A stretch of 64,000 nt of DNA. It comes from Photobacterium sp. TLY01. Its GTDB lineage: Bacteria > Pseudomonadota > Gammaproteobacteria > Enterobacterales > Vibrionaceae. The stretch is from positions 2,742,601-2,806,600 of the forward strand of contig NZ_CP090364.1 in assembly GCF_021432065.1 (NCBI RefSeq), read 5' to 3'. The notes under the pieces are model-generated. The model was not told where the DNA came from, did not search any database, and worked only from the letters and a program-made list of their open reading frames with translations. Position numbers and translations under genes: made by a program. Shown piece after piece: positions 57,337 to 64,000 of this stretch (positions within the stretch are counted from its first letter, which is position 1; every line of letters begins with the position of its first letter).

Positions 57337-58659
57337 TTAACGCCACCACAACGCGAGCTGCGGGAACACAATCACCAGCGTCAGTGCTATCAGCTGAAGG
57401 CCGATAAAAGGCAGCAGGGATCGGAAGATTTCACCTAAACTGATATCTTTCGGCGCCACCGATTTCAGATAGAAAGCCGCCGGGCCAAAAGGCGGAGACA
57501 GGAAAGAGACCTGCATGTTGAGACAGAACACCACGCCGAACCAGATCGGGTCCATGCCCAGCCCGGTAATGATGGGCACGAAAATCGGCATGGTCAGCAG
57601 CGCAACCCCGACCCAGTCCAGGAACATCCCCAGTACCAGCAGGATCACCATCATGATCAGCAGGGTCATGGTGGCACTGCCGCCGCTGAAAGCCAGAATC
57701 GTCTCTTCAACGAAATCAATGCCGCCCATCAGGTTGTACACACCCACCAGTGCACTGGCGCCGATGCCAATCCACATGATCATGCCGCAGGTGCGCATGG
57801 TTGCGATGGCACTGTCTCTGAGCATGCTCCAGCTCATCTCACGGCGGATCACCGCACTGATCATGATGCCGACCACACCCAGCGCAGAAGCTTCCGTGAC
57901 TGAGGCCACACCGGTATAAATACTGCCCAGCACGACACCGACCGACAGCATCGGGAAGAACAAGGCTTTGAAATAACTGATATCCCTGGCGGCATCTTCC
58001 GCCAGCTCGGCTTCCGTTGGCAAAGGCGCCAGTGCCGGATTGAGTTTACAGCGGATCAAGACGTAGCCGATGTACATCAGGGCCAGCAGCAAGGCGGGCA
58101 GGAAAGCGGCTTTAAACAGATCGCCAATCGATACGCTGGCCGTCAGACCATAAATAATCAGCACGATACTCGGCGGCAGCATCGTGCCCAGCGCGCCACC
58201 GGCGCAGGTGGTGCCAATCGCCAGCTTGCGGTCATAGCCCAGTCGTAACATTTGCGGCAACGCCAGAATGCCCAGCAGCACGGTTTCGCCGCCAATCACG
58301 CCCGACATGGACGCCAGCACCACAGCCACCAGCAAGGTCTGCACCGCAACCCCGCCACGAACGCGGCGGCCGACGGATTTCATGGCGTCAAACAGATCGC
58401 GGGCAATGCCGGAGCGATCAAGCAGCGCCGCCATCAGCACGAACATAGGCACGGCGAGGAAAATATAGCCGTCGACAAACGAATACATCCGGCTGGTGAC
58501 CAGCGGCAGGGCATCCGGACCAAACCAGCCCAGGGTAAAGATCAGTGCCACCAGGCCGGTGACAAACGCCAGCTGCATCCCGGTCAGCAACAAGGCAATC
58601 ATCAGCCCCAACATCAGCAGGCTGCCGTAGCCGATCCCCATTGACGATAACTCAAACAT
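57337..58659 (-). CDS. dctM: TRAP transporter large permease (DctM)
   Basis: A 440-residue membrane protein with about a dozen hydrophobic spans, the ion-coupled permease of a tripartite ATP-independent periplasmic transporter. Recognisable segments are FVDGYIFLAVPMFVLMAALL, TTCAGGALGTMLPPSIVLIIYG and MFLDWVGVALLTMPIFVPI. It overlaps dctQ by eight bases. The operon with gntK, gnd and a GntR operator points to gluconate or a related sugar acid as substrate; specificity resides mainly in the binding protein. Confidence 0.93.
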   Translation of the reverse strand: MFELSSMGIGYGSLLMLGLMIALLLTGMQLAFVTGLVALIFTLGWFGPDALPLVTSRMYSFVDGYIFLAVPMFVLMAALLDRSGIARDLFDAMKSVGRRVRGGVAVQTLLVAVVLASMSGVIGGETVLLGILALPQMLRLGYDRKLAIGTTCAGGALGTMLPPSIVLIIYGLTASVSIGDLFKAAFLPALLLALMYIGYVLIRCKLNPALAPLPTEAELAEDAARDISYFKALFFPMLSVGVVLGSIYTGVASVTEASALGVVGIMISAVIRREMSWSMLRDSAIATMRTCGMIMWIGIGASALVGVYNLMGGIDFVEETILAFSGGSATMTLLIMMVILLVLGMFLDWVGVALLTMPIFVPIITGLGMDPIWFGVVFCLNMQVSFLSPPFGPAAFYLKSVAPKDISLGEIFRSLLPFIGLQLIALTLVIVFPQLALWWR

Positions 58660-59203
58660 CTTTCTTCCTCAGTCCACGGATTTCAGCAATCAGGTGCAAC
58701 AGAAACTGCACAGTCAGTACGCACAGGCAGATAAAAATGATCCCTTTGAGCAAAGCGGGAAACGGAGGATTCCAGGCTGAGCCTGAGGTTTCCAGACGCA
58801 TTTCGCCCCAAGGGGTGAGCCAGGCTTCACGGGCCATGGTGTACGAAGCCCATGCCATCAGTCCCGAAAACAGCAGTCCCATCACATGATGGAACACATT
58901 GAGGTACTGACGCGTGCGGGGTGACACCATGTCGTACAGCAGCACCACGCGCACGTGCTTGTTGGTCGCCATGGCATACAAACCACCAACAATAAAGAGT
59001 GAACCGCCAAGAAACGACGCGGTTTCATGCACCCAGATGGTCGGCGAATCAAACACATAGCGCATCAGCACTTCATAAAATGAAATGATCACCGTAAAAA
59101 TAAACAGCAGACTCAGCGCATTGCCGATTTTGACGATGGCCGCATCCAAGCCGTTTTTCGGCTTGTCCTCATCATGCTCTGCAGGGGTTGAATTGGTATT
59201 CAT
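58652..59203 (-). CDS. dctQ: TRAP transporter small permease (DctQ)
   Basis: A 183-residue, four-span membrane subunit of the TRAP transporter. The first span (ALSLLFIFTVIISFYEVLMRYVF) is followed by the family segment WVHETASFLGGSLFIVGGLYA and the conserved NKHVRV motif. It forms a complex with DctM, whose gene start it overlaps. A hairpin in the gap after dctP may lower its expression relative to the binding protein. Confidence 0.92.
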   Translation of the reverse strand: MNTNSTPAEHDEDKPKNGLDAAIVKIGNALSLLFIFTVIISFYEVLMRYVFDSPTIWVHETASFLGGSLFIVGGLYAMATNKHVRVVLLYDMVSPRTRQYLNVFHHVMGLLFSGLMAWASYTMAREAWLTPWGEMRLETSGSAWNPPFPALLKGIIFICLCVLTVQFLLHLIAEIRGLRKKDV

Positions 59204-59235
59204 GACAGTTCACAACTCTTACTACATCAGATACA

Positions 59236-59257
59236 GAGGGCTGATAGCAGCCCTCTC
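59236..59257 (-). repeat. Intercistronic hairpin between dctP and dctQ
   Basis: AGAGGGCTG (59236-59244) is a perfect inverted match to CAGCCCTCT (59249-59257) over four bases. There is no T run on the minus strand, so it is more likely an mRNA-stabilising or partial-termination element favouring dctP, similar to the one after the chitooligosaccharide-binding gene. Confidence 0.65.
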
Positions 59258-59296
59258 ACAGGGGGGATTACCGGTGTCAGACAAAGCGTCCGGAGA

Positions 59297-60313
59297 TTAC
59301 AACAGGGCGTTGTCTTCCAGGAACTTTGTTACAGATTGGTAGACTTTCTCTGCATTTGGCGACTTTTGAGCGAAGACTTTCCATTGCTCGCGGGCAATTT
59401 CACGGAACTTCTTGCGTTCTTCGTCCGACCAGTTATGAATGGTAATGTTCGGGTTTGCCTGCGCTTCTTTCACCGCCTGCTGATCGGCGATCTTGAGCTG
59501 CGTGGTCATGTCATAGGCAAAGTCACGTACAGAAGTCGTCAGGATCTCCTGCAGATCTTCAGGCAGTTTGTCCCACTTTTTCTGGCTCATCGAGATATCG
59601 ATCAAAGGCAGTGAGTGGAAGCCAGGTTGCACCGGATGAGTCGCCACATCGTTCATACCGGCTTTCTGGTTGGTGGAAAAGACGGTGTAATCGGCGGCGT
59701 CAATCACGCCTTTGCTCAGGCCGGTGAATACTTCAGAACCCGGTAAGTTAACCGGTGAGGCACCCGCCGCTGCAAACACCTGCTGCACCAGACCTTCCGG
59801 GGCACGTAGTTTCAGGCCTTTCAGATCGGCCACACCATTGACCGGCACTTTAGACACAAAAGACTCCACCCCAGTGGTTGAGCCACCGATGAATTTCACC
59901 CCGTAAGGAGCATACAGTTCGGTCATCAGCTGATAACCACCGCCGTAATTCACATATTGCAACAGCTGAGTGGTATCCGACCAGGCGCCGACCGTATTAC
60001 CGATCAGACCGAACGCAGGATCTTTACCGGAAAAATAACTGGTCGCTGTAATATGGCCGTCGAGGATCCCCAGCTTAATCGCGTTCAGGGTTTCGGTATG
60101 TTTCACCACACTGCCCACAGGCAGTAAGTCAATGTCGATACGGCCGGCCGACATTTTTTCAACGCGATCCGCCCAGGCTTGCTGCACCTGGAAGTTTTTA
60201 TCGCCGGCCGGGTCAGACGACTGGAATTTGAAGGTGTAATCAGCCGCCAGTGCGGAAGCCGTAAAAGTTCCGGCCAGTGTGGCAGCGAGCAGCGTGCAGG
60301 TGAGCTTTTTCAT
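59297..60313 (-). CDS. dctP: TRAP transporter substrate-binding protein (DctP), likely for gluconate
   Basis: A 338-residue periplasmic binding protein. The signal peptide is MKKLTCTLLAATLAGTFTAS with cleavage near residue 24. The mature protein has the DctP fold, with LKGLKLRAPEG containing the conserved Arg170 that binds the substrate carboxylate, and PNLPGSEVF-like VNLPGSEVFTGLSKGVIDAADY. It is the first gene of the dctPQM-gntK-gnd block, and a GntR-type operator sits in its promoter. The substrate is therefore probably gluconate or another aldonate; this is inference from context. Confidence 0.92.
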   Translation of the reverse strand: MKKLTCTLLAATLAGTFTASALAADYTFKFQSSDPAGDKNFQVQQAWADRVEKMSAGRIDIDLLPVGSVVKHTETLNAIKLGILDGHITATSYFSGKDPAFGLIGNTVGAWSDTTQLLQYVNYGGGYQLMTELYAPYGVKFIGGSTTGVESFVSKVPVNGVADLKGLKLRAPEGLVQQVFAAAGASPVNLPGSEVFTGLSKGVIDAADYTVFSTNQKAGMNDVATHPVQPGFHSLPLIDISMSQKKWDKLPEDLQEILTTSVRDFAYDMTTQLKIADQQAVKEAQANPNITIHNWSDEERKKFREIAREQWKVFAQKSPNAEKVYQSVTKFLEDNALL

Positions 60314-60635
60314 CAGGTACAGTCCTATTGTTATGGGTCACGTCGTTGTCATTAAAGACCGGCTGTTAATTGTTATGTTACCGGTAACTTTGATAACAAA
60401 TGCTAACAGAGAAAAAGAAGGGCTGTCTTTGAAGATCATCACAACAATGCCACCTCATGCGATCGGATTGCATTGCAGCGCCAGTACGATTTTTGATCTG
60501 AAGTTAAGTCAATGATTGAACTCTCATTTCCCGGACCAAGGTCATATTTCATTATTGTTTTGTAAATCAATAGCTTTGTATCACTGTCCTGATTCGTTAC
60601 TATATGAGCTCAAGGACTTATGGAAGGGATTGATT
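60314..60635. other. Divergent region between dctP and ddl
   Basis: About 320 bp. The left part carries the dctP promoter and GntR operator. The right part (60500-60620) is AT-rich and should contain the ddl promoter, which I could not assign with confidence. No other gene was seen. Confidence 0.5.
60372..60399 (-). promoter_or_regulatory. dctP promoter with an embedded GntR-type operator
   Basis: On the minus strand TTGTTA (60394-60399), a 16-bp spacer and CATAAC (60372-60377). The perfect palindrome GTTACCGGTAAC (60377-60388) lies in the spacer and touches the -10 box, so repressor binding would block RNA polymerase. It agrees with the E. coli GntR operator core as I remember it. Confidence 0.7.
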
Positions 60636-61547
60636 ATGCGTGTCGGTGTGTTAATGGGCGGGGAATCGAGCGAGCGGAGTGTCTCACTGCGATCGGGTCA
60701 GGCCGTTTGCGAAGCCATTGATGAATTAGGGCATGAAGCTATCGCAATCGATCCCGTCAGCCTGCACGCCACGCTGGAAGCATTGCAGTCTGTCGATAAA
60801 GTCTTTATTGCCCTGCATGGCAGCCTGGGAGAAAGCGGCCATATTCAGGGGTTGCTGGACTGGCTGAAAATCCCTTATACCGGCAGCGGCCTGGCCACAT
60901 CGGCACTGTGCCTCAATAAGCGGCGCACACGCCAGATATTGGCCCAGCACGGTTTTCACTATGCCAATTGGGTCGTCGTTGATCGTCAGCAGTCGCTGCA
61001 GGCGATTCACTCGGCAGCCGATGCCATCGGCTATCCCTTAGTGGTGAAACCCAGCTCTCAGGGTTGCAGTATCGGGGTGTCAAAAGTGGAATCTCCAGCT
61101 CAGCTGGAGGCCGCAGTGATGCAGGCCTTTGAATACGATCACGATATTTTGCTTGAAGCGTTTATCTCCGGCCGGGAATATACCTGCGGCATCCTGGGTG
61201 ACACCCCACTGCCCGTGGTGCAGATTCGCTCTGAGACTTTCTTTGACTGGACAGCCAAGTTCGGCGCCCAGACTGCAACCTACCACTGCCCGAGTGATCT
61301 TGACAGCGACACCGAGCGGGCGATTCAGCAACTCTCTCTGTCCGCTTTTCAAGCCTTAGGCTGCCGCGGCTGGGGCCGGCTGGATGTGATTCTTGGTGAC
61401 GACGGTCAGCTCTACCCCATCGAAATGAATACCTCGCCGGGGATGACCCAGCGCAGCGTCTATCCGATGGCCAGCCACGAAATCGGTCTCGACTTTCCCC
61501 GGACTATCGAGCAGATTCTGGCGCTGGCCACTTTTGATCCGGTGTAA
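60636..61547 (+). CDS. ddl: D-alanine--D-alanine ligase
   Basis: ATP-grasp enzyme joining two D-alanines for peptidoglycan precursor synthesis. The 303-residue product opens with VGVLMGGESSERSVSLRSG, has LHGSLGESGHIQGLLDWLKIP (as the N-terminal substrate segment), the ATP-binding KPSSQGCSIGVSKV region, and the C-terminal metal-binding EMNTSPGMT. The ATG at 60636 is chosen because AGGGA lies seven bases upstream; a 40-codon upstream extension has no family sequence. It is a stand-alone ddl, not inside the dcw cluster, so a second ddlB copy may exist elsewhere. Confidence 0.95.
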   Translation: MRVGVLMGGESSERSVSLRSGQAVCEAIDELGHEAIAIDPVSLHATLEALQSVDKVFIALHGSLGESGHIQGLLDWLKIPYTGSGLATSALCLNKRRTRQILAQHGFHYANWVVVDRQQSLQAIHSAADAIGYPLVVKPSSQGCSIGVSKVESPAQLEAAVMQAFEYDHDILLEAFISGREYTCGILGDTPLPVVQIRSETFFDWTAKFGAQTATYHCPSDLDSDTERAIQQLSLSAFQALGCRGWGRLDVILGDDGQLYPIEMNTSPGMTQRSVYPMASHEIGLDFPRTIEQILALATFDPV

Positions 61548-61589
61548 TCTGTCCGCGGCCCGTCGCTGTCTCAGCACGGGCGCGAACGG

Positions 61590-61769
61590 CTACAGCGCCA
61601 CTTCCATACAGCGCTGTCCTTCAACGGAAAAAGCCACAACCAAGCCCTGCTCATCGTTATACTGGTGCGTCACACTGACCGTTTTCCCCATGCGCAGGGC
61701 AATGAGCTGTTTCAGTTCATTGACCAGATTTTGCTTCTCTTCTGCACTCAGCGTTGTCACTTTTGCCAT
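61590..61769 (-). CDS. Small protein of 59 residues, unknown function
   Basis: A short frame translated by hand from the ATG at 61767-61769 to a TAG at 61590-61592. AGGAGA sits about ten bases upstream of the ATG. The peptide begins MAKVTTLSAEEKQNLVNELK, is predicted to form a charged helix in its first half, and then shows strand-like alternation (KTVSVTHQY, GLVVAFSVEGQR). It has no signal peptide or membrane span. The good ribosome site, balanced composition and convergent position next to ddl argue that it is real. I do not recognise the family. Confidence 0.65.
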   Translation of the reverse strand: MAKVTTLSAEEKQNLVNELKQLIALRMGKTVSVTHQYNDEQGLVVAFSVEGQRCMEVAL

Positions 61770-62062
61770 CCAAACAGTCTCCTGACTCGGTTTATTCCGG
61801 CTAATTAGGGCGACTGGATCTCATCGAACAGAAAAACAATTCCCTGCCCTGCACTCAGACTGACGACTGATTCCGTCATTTTTGGGACGATTGTCCGGAT
61901 TATTCATGTGTGACACTGGCGCTTTACGCGCTGATTCAACACTCACATTATTACACTTGATTCACATCACAAAACGCACGCTTGCTCGCATTGAACTGAC
62001 GTCGCTGCGCAAAACGTGAACTAATTTCGAATTACAGCAGCGTCGCTTCCATGAGGCAAACC
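61770..62062. other. Divergent region between the small protein and the chemotaxis receptor
   Basis: About 290 bp holding promoters for both directions. It contains the ribosome site of the small gene at its left end and an AT-rich stretch near 61920-62040. No further gene or clear repeat was seen. Confidence 0.4.
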
Positions 62063-64000
62063 ATGAAACTGCAGCAAAAAATACTCACCGCCTTGCTCCT
62101 GTCAGGATTGGTTCCGGCACTGGCAATGATGATCATTGCCACTTATCAGGCCGGAAACTCACTCAGACTGCAGGCCTATAACCAGCTGGAATCATTGCGG
62201 GAAGTGAAACTGGACGCGGTAGAGCGTTACTTTTCCTCGCTCAATCAGCAAATCACCCTGGAAGCCAACAACCCGTTCACCGCACAGGCACTGGCGGCTT
62301 TGCGTCAGGGCATGGCTGAACTGCCGCTGGCCGATGGGGCCATGCGTGCCCAGGTGAAACAGTTTTACGCCGATCAGTTCATCCCCAAGCTGAAGGCGAA
62401 TGCGCCGGATCTTCAGGTAACGGCAGACTCGCTGCTCAGTCAGCTTTCTCCTGCAGCAATTTCACTGCAGGCCAGCTACCTGGTGAACAATCCCCATCCT
62501 TTGGGTGAAAAACAGCGGCTCGATCAAGGCGGTGACTCAGCCTATGATCAAGCCCACGCAACCTATCACCCCTTTTTTCGGGAACTGATCGAAAAATCAG
62601 GCTATTACGATCTGTTTCTGATCGATGCACAGACCTCACAGGTGGTCTATAGCGTCTACAAGGAAGTGGATTTTGCGACCTCGCTGAGTCACGGCCCTTT
62701 CCGTGACAGCTTGCTCAGTCACGCTTTTCAGGCCGGGATAGCCCTGGAGAAAGGCCAGACCGCGCTGATTGATTTCAATCTGTACCTGCCCTCATATCAC
62801 GCGCCGGCCGGTTTTGTGGCGGCCCCGGTTTATCAGGGAGCACGTCTGACTGGCGTGCTGGTGATTCAATTTCCGATCGATCGCCTGACAGCCATCATGG
62901 GCGTCCGGGCCGGGCTGGGTAACAGCGGAGAAACCTATCTTGTCGGGCCTGACAGGCTGATGCGTTCCAACTCCTATATCGATCCGGTGAACCACTCAGT
63001 GCATGCCTCTTTCCGGCATCCTGACAAAGGCAGTATTGATACCGAAGCGGTGCGCCGCGCCCTGGCGGGTGAAACCAATATTGATGCCATCAGCGACTAC
63101 AAAGGAAACGCCGTGCTTTCTGCGTTTGCGCCGGTTCAGCTCGGGGACATTCGCTGGGTGATCGTTGCAGAGATCGATCAGGCTGAAGCGCTGGCCGCCA
63201 TCAGCCAGCTCAACATCAGCGGTTTTATCGTCATTCTGGCCATGCTGGCATTGATCATTCCTGCCGCCCTGCTGATCAGCCGCAGTATTACCCGGCCCAT
63301 AGGCGGAGAGCCTGAGCACATGGAGCACATTGCCCGTGCCATTGCCGACGGCAATCTGCGCCTGGAGATGAATGACGACAAACCGGCAACCGGGGTGTAT
63401 GCCTCGATGAAAACCATGTCCGGCAAACTGAGTGAAATCATCCATCAACTGAAAACCGCCGCCGGTCAGCAGCGCAGTGAAGCGGAGGCTCTGGCGGCCA
63501 GTGCCGTGCAGACGGCAGAAACCGTCTCGCGGCAGGAGCAGGAAACCACGCAACTGACGGTGGCTATCGATCAAATGAGTGCTACAGCCAGAGACATCTC
63601 AGGCAATATTGCAACCGTCGCCACTGTCAGCAACGAGGCCAATCGCCAGGTAACCGACTGTGCTGGCTTGCTGAGGCAAAGCACAACAAGGCTGAATGAC
63701 ATGTCAGACGACATGCGTGAGGCCAATGAAAAACTGGGCCTGCTGCGTCAAAGTTCCGATGAGATCACCAAGGTGCTGGACACCATACGCAATATAGCTG
63801 AACAGACCAACCTGCTTGCGCTCAATGCCGCAATCGAAGCTGCCCGGGCCGGTGAGCACGGACGCGGTTTTGCCGTGGTTGCCGAAGAAGTGCGGCATCT
63901 GGCGCAGCACACTCAGGATGCCACCAGCGACACCGCCAGCATGCTGGCCACCCTGCTCAACCACGGCCGTGAGGTCAGCGATGTGATGATCCGCAGCATC
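62063..64000 (+). CDS. Methyl-accepting chemotaxis protein, partial (3' end beyond window)
   Basis: Transmembrane chemoreceptor whose frame runs open for 646 codons to the right edge. The N-terminal membrane segment ([20 protein letters not shown]) is followed by a periplasmic Cache-like sensor of about 350 residues ([17 protein letters not shown] segment here [13 protein letters not shown]), a second span ([18 protein letters not shown], near 395), a HAMP region with TRPIGGEP, and the signalling hairpin with [18 protein letters not shown] from residue 581. The final kinase-control turn and methylation helices are partly outside. GAGGC lies upstream of the ATG at 62063. The ligand is unknown; no neighbouring genes suggest one. 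Confidence 0.93.
   Translation, partial: MKLQQKILTALLLSGLVPALAMMIIATYQAGNSLRLQAYNQLESLREVKLDAVERYFSSLNQQITLEANNPFTAQALAALRQGMAELPLADGAMRAQVKQFYADQFIPKLKANAPDLQVTADSLLSQLSPAAISLQASYLVNNPHPLGEKQRLDQGGDSAYDQAHATYHPFFRELIEKSGYYDLFLIDAQTSQVVYSVYKEVDFATSLSHGPFRDSLLSHAFQAGIALEKGQTALIDFNLYLPSYHAPAGFVAAPVYQGARLTGVLVIQFPIDRLTAIMGVRAGLGNSGETYLVGPDRLMRSNSYIDPVNHSVHASFRHPDKGSIDTEAVRRALAGETNIDAISDYKGNAVLSAFAPVQLGDIRWVIVAEIDQAEALAAISQLNISGFIVILAMLALIIPAALLISRSITRPIGGEPEHMEHIARAIADGNLRLEMNDDKPATGVYASMKTMSGKLSEIIHQLKTAAGQQRSEAEALAASAVQTAETVSRQEQETTQLTVAIDQMSATARDISGNIATVATVSNEANRQVTDCAGLLRQSTTRLNDMSDDMREANEKLGLLRQSSDEITKVLDTIRNIAEQTNLLALNAAIEAARAGEHGRGFAVVAEEVRHLAQHTQDATSDTASMLATLLNHGREVSDVMIRSI

Noticed and set aside
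60716..61010. Minus-strand frame inside ddl as a separate gene
   Set aside because: It is fully contained in the ddl coding region, which has clear ATP-grasp motifs on the other strand.

Overview
The window looks like chromosomal DNA from a member of the Vibrionaceae, most likely Photobacterium or a close relative. The grounds are an ArcA/ArcB pair on adjacent convergent genes, a ChiS-type chitin sensor beside a chitooligosaccharide ABC transporter with GH9 and GH20 enzymes, two tandem gltBD sets, and gene order that matches my memory of Vibrio cholerae chromosome I. No database was searched. The DNA is gene-dense. No tRNA, rRNA, insertion sequence, prophage or CRISPR array was seen.

Layout. 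Bases 1-3600 hold thrB (cut by the edge), thrA and the thr leader peptide with its attenuator, all on the minus strand. Bases 3600-7210 hold aceK, a small exported beta-rich protein, and a DUF3293 plus RraA/aldolase-family pair. Bases 7600-12640 form a signalling block of arcA, arcB (convergent, sharing a bidirectional terminator) and a membrane PAS-GGDEF cyclase. Bases 13300-25700 hold two complete but divergent glutamate synthase operons. Each has a leader hairpin with GGA in its loop and a GGA-bearing Shine-Dalgarno, a pattern typical of CsrA control.

Bases 25790-29080 are a translationally coupled mtnN-cbiB-btuF salvage operon followed by a TRIC-family gene. Bases 29080-31880 carry dedA and an accessory-looking operon (VOC protein, questin-oxidase-like protein, flavodoxin-family protein). 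Bases 31930-38980 are housekeeping: tyrS, an M23 murein endopeptidase, erpA, hemL, an AI-2E-family membrane protein and rsmC.

Bases 39220-54080 are a chitin-oligosaccharide regulon: the sensor/regulator ChiS, a long promoter region with a SlmA-like site and two ChiS-site candidates, the periplasmic binding protein, two permeases, two ATPases, a cytoplasmic GH9 glucosaminidase, a glucosamine/GlcNAc-type kinase and a cytoplasmic GH20 hexosaminidase. A chitobiose phosphorylase gene is not in the cluster. Bases 54130-60400 are a gluconate regulon: gntR, gnd, gntK and a TRAP transporter (dctM, dctQ, dctP), with a GntR-type operator lying inside the likely dctP promoter. The window ends with ddl, a 59-residue small protein and a chemotaxis receptor cut by the right edge.

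The most promising observations are: (1) ArcB keeps Cys180 but has Ile where Escherichia coli ArcB has the redox partner Cys241; (2) paired GGA hairpins occur in both gltB leaders; (3) the chb promoter contains a SlmA-like site plus twin 16-bp repeats 30 bp apart; (4) the questin-oxidase-like operon may be an undescribed quinone- or polyketide-processing module; (5) a GntR operator ties an uncharacterised TRAP transporter to gluconate.
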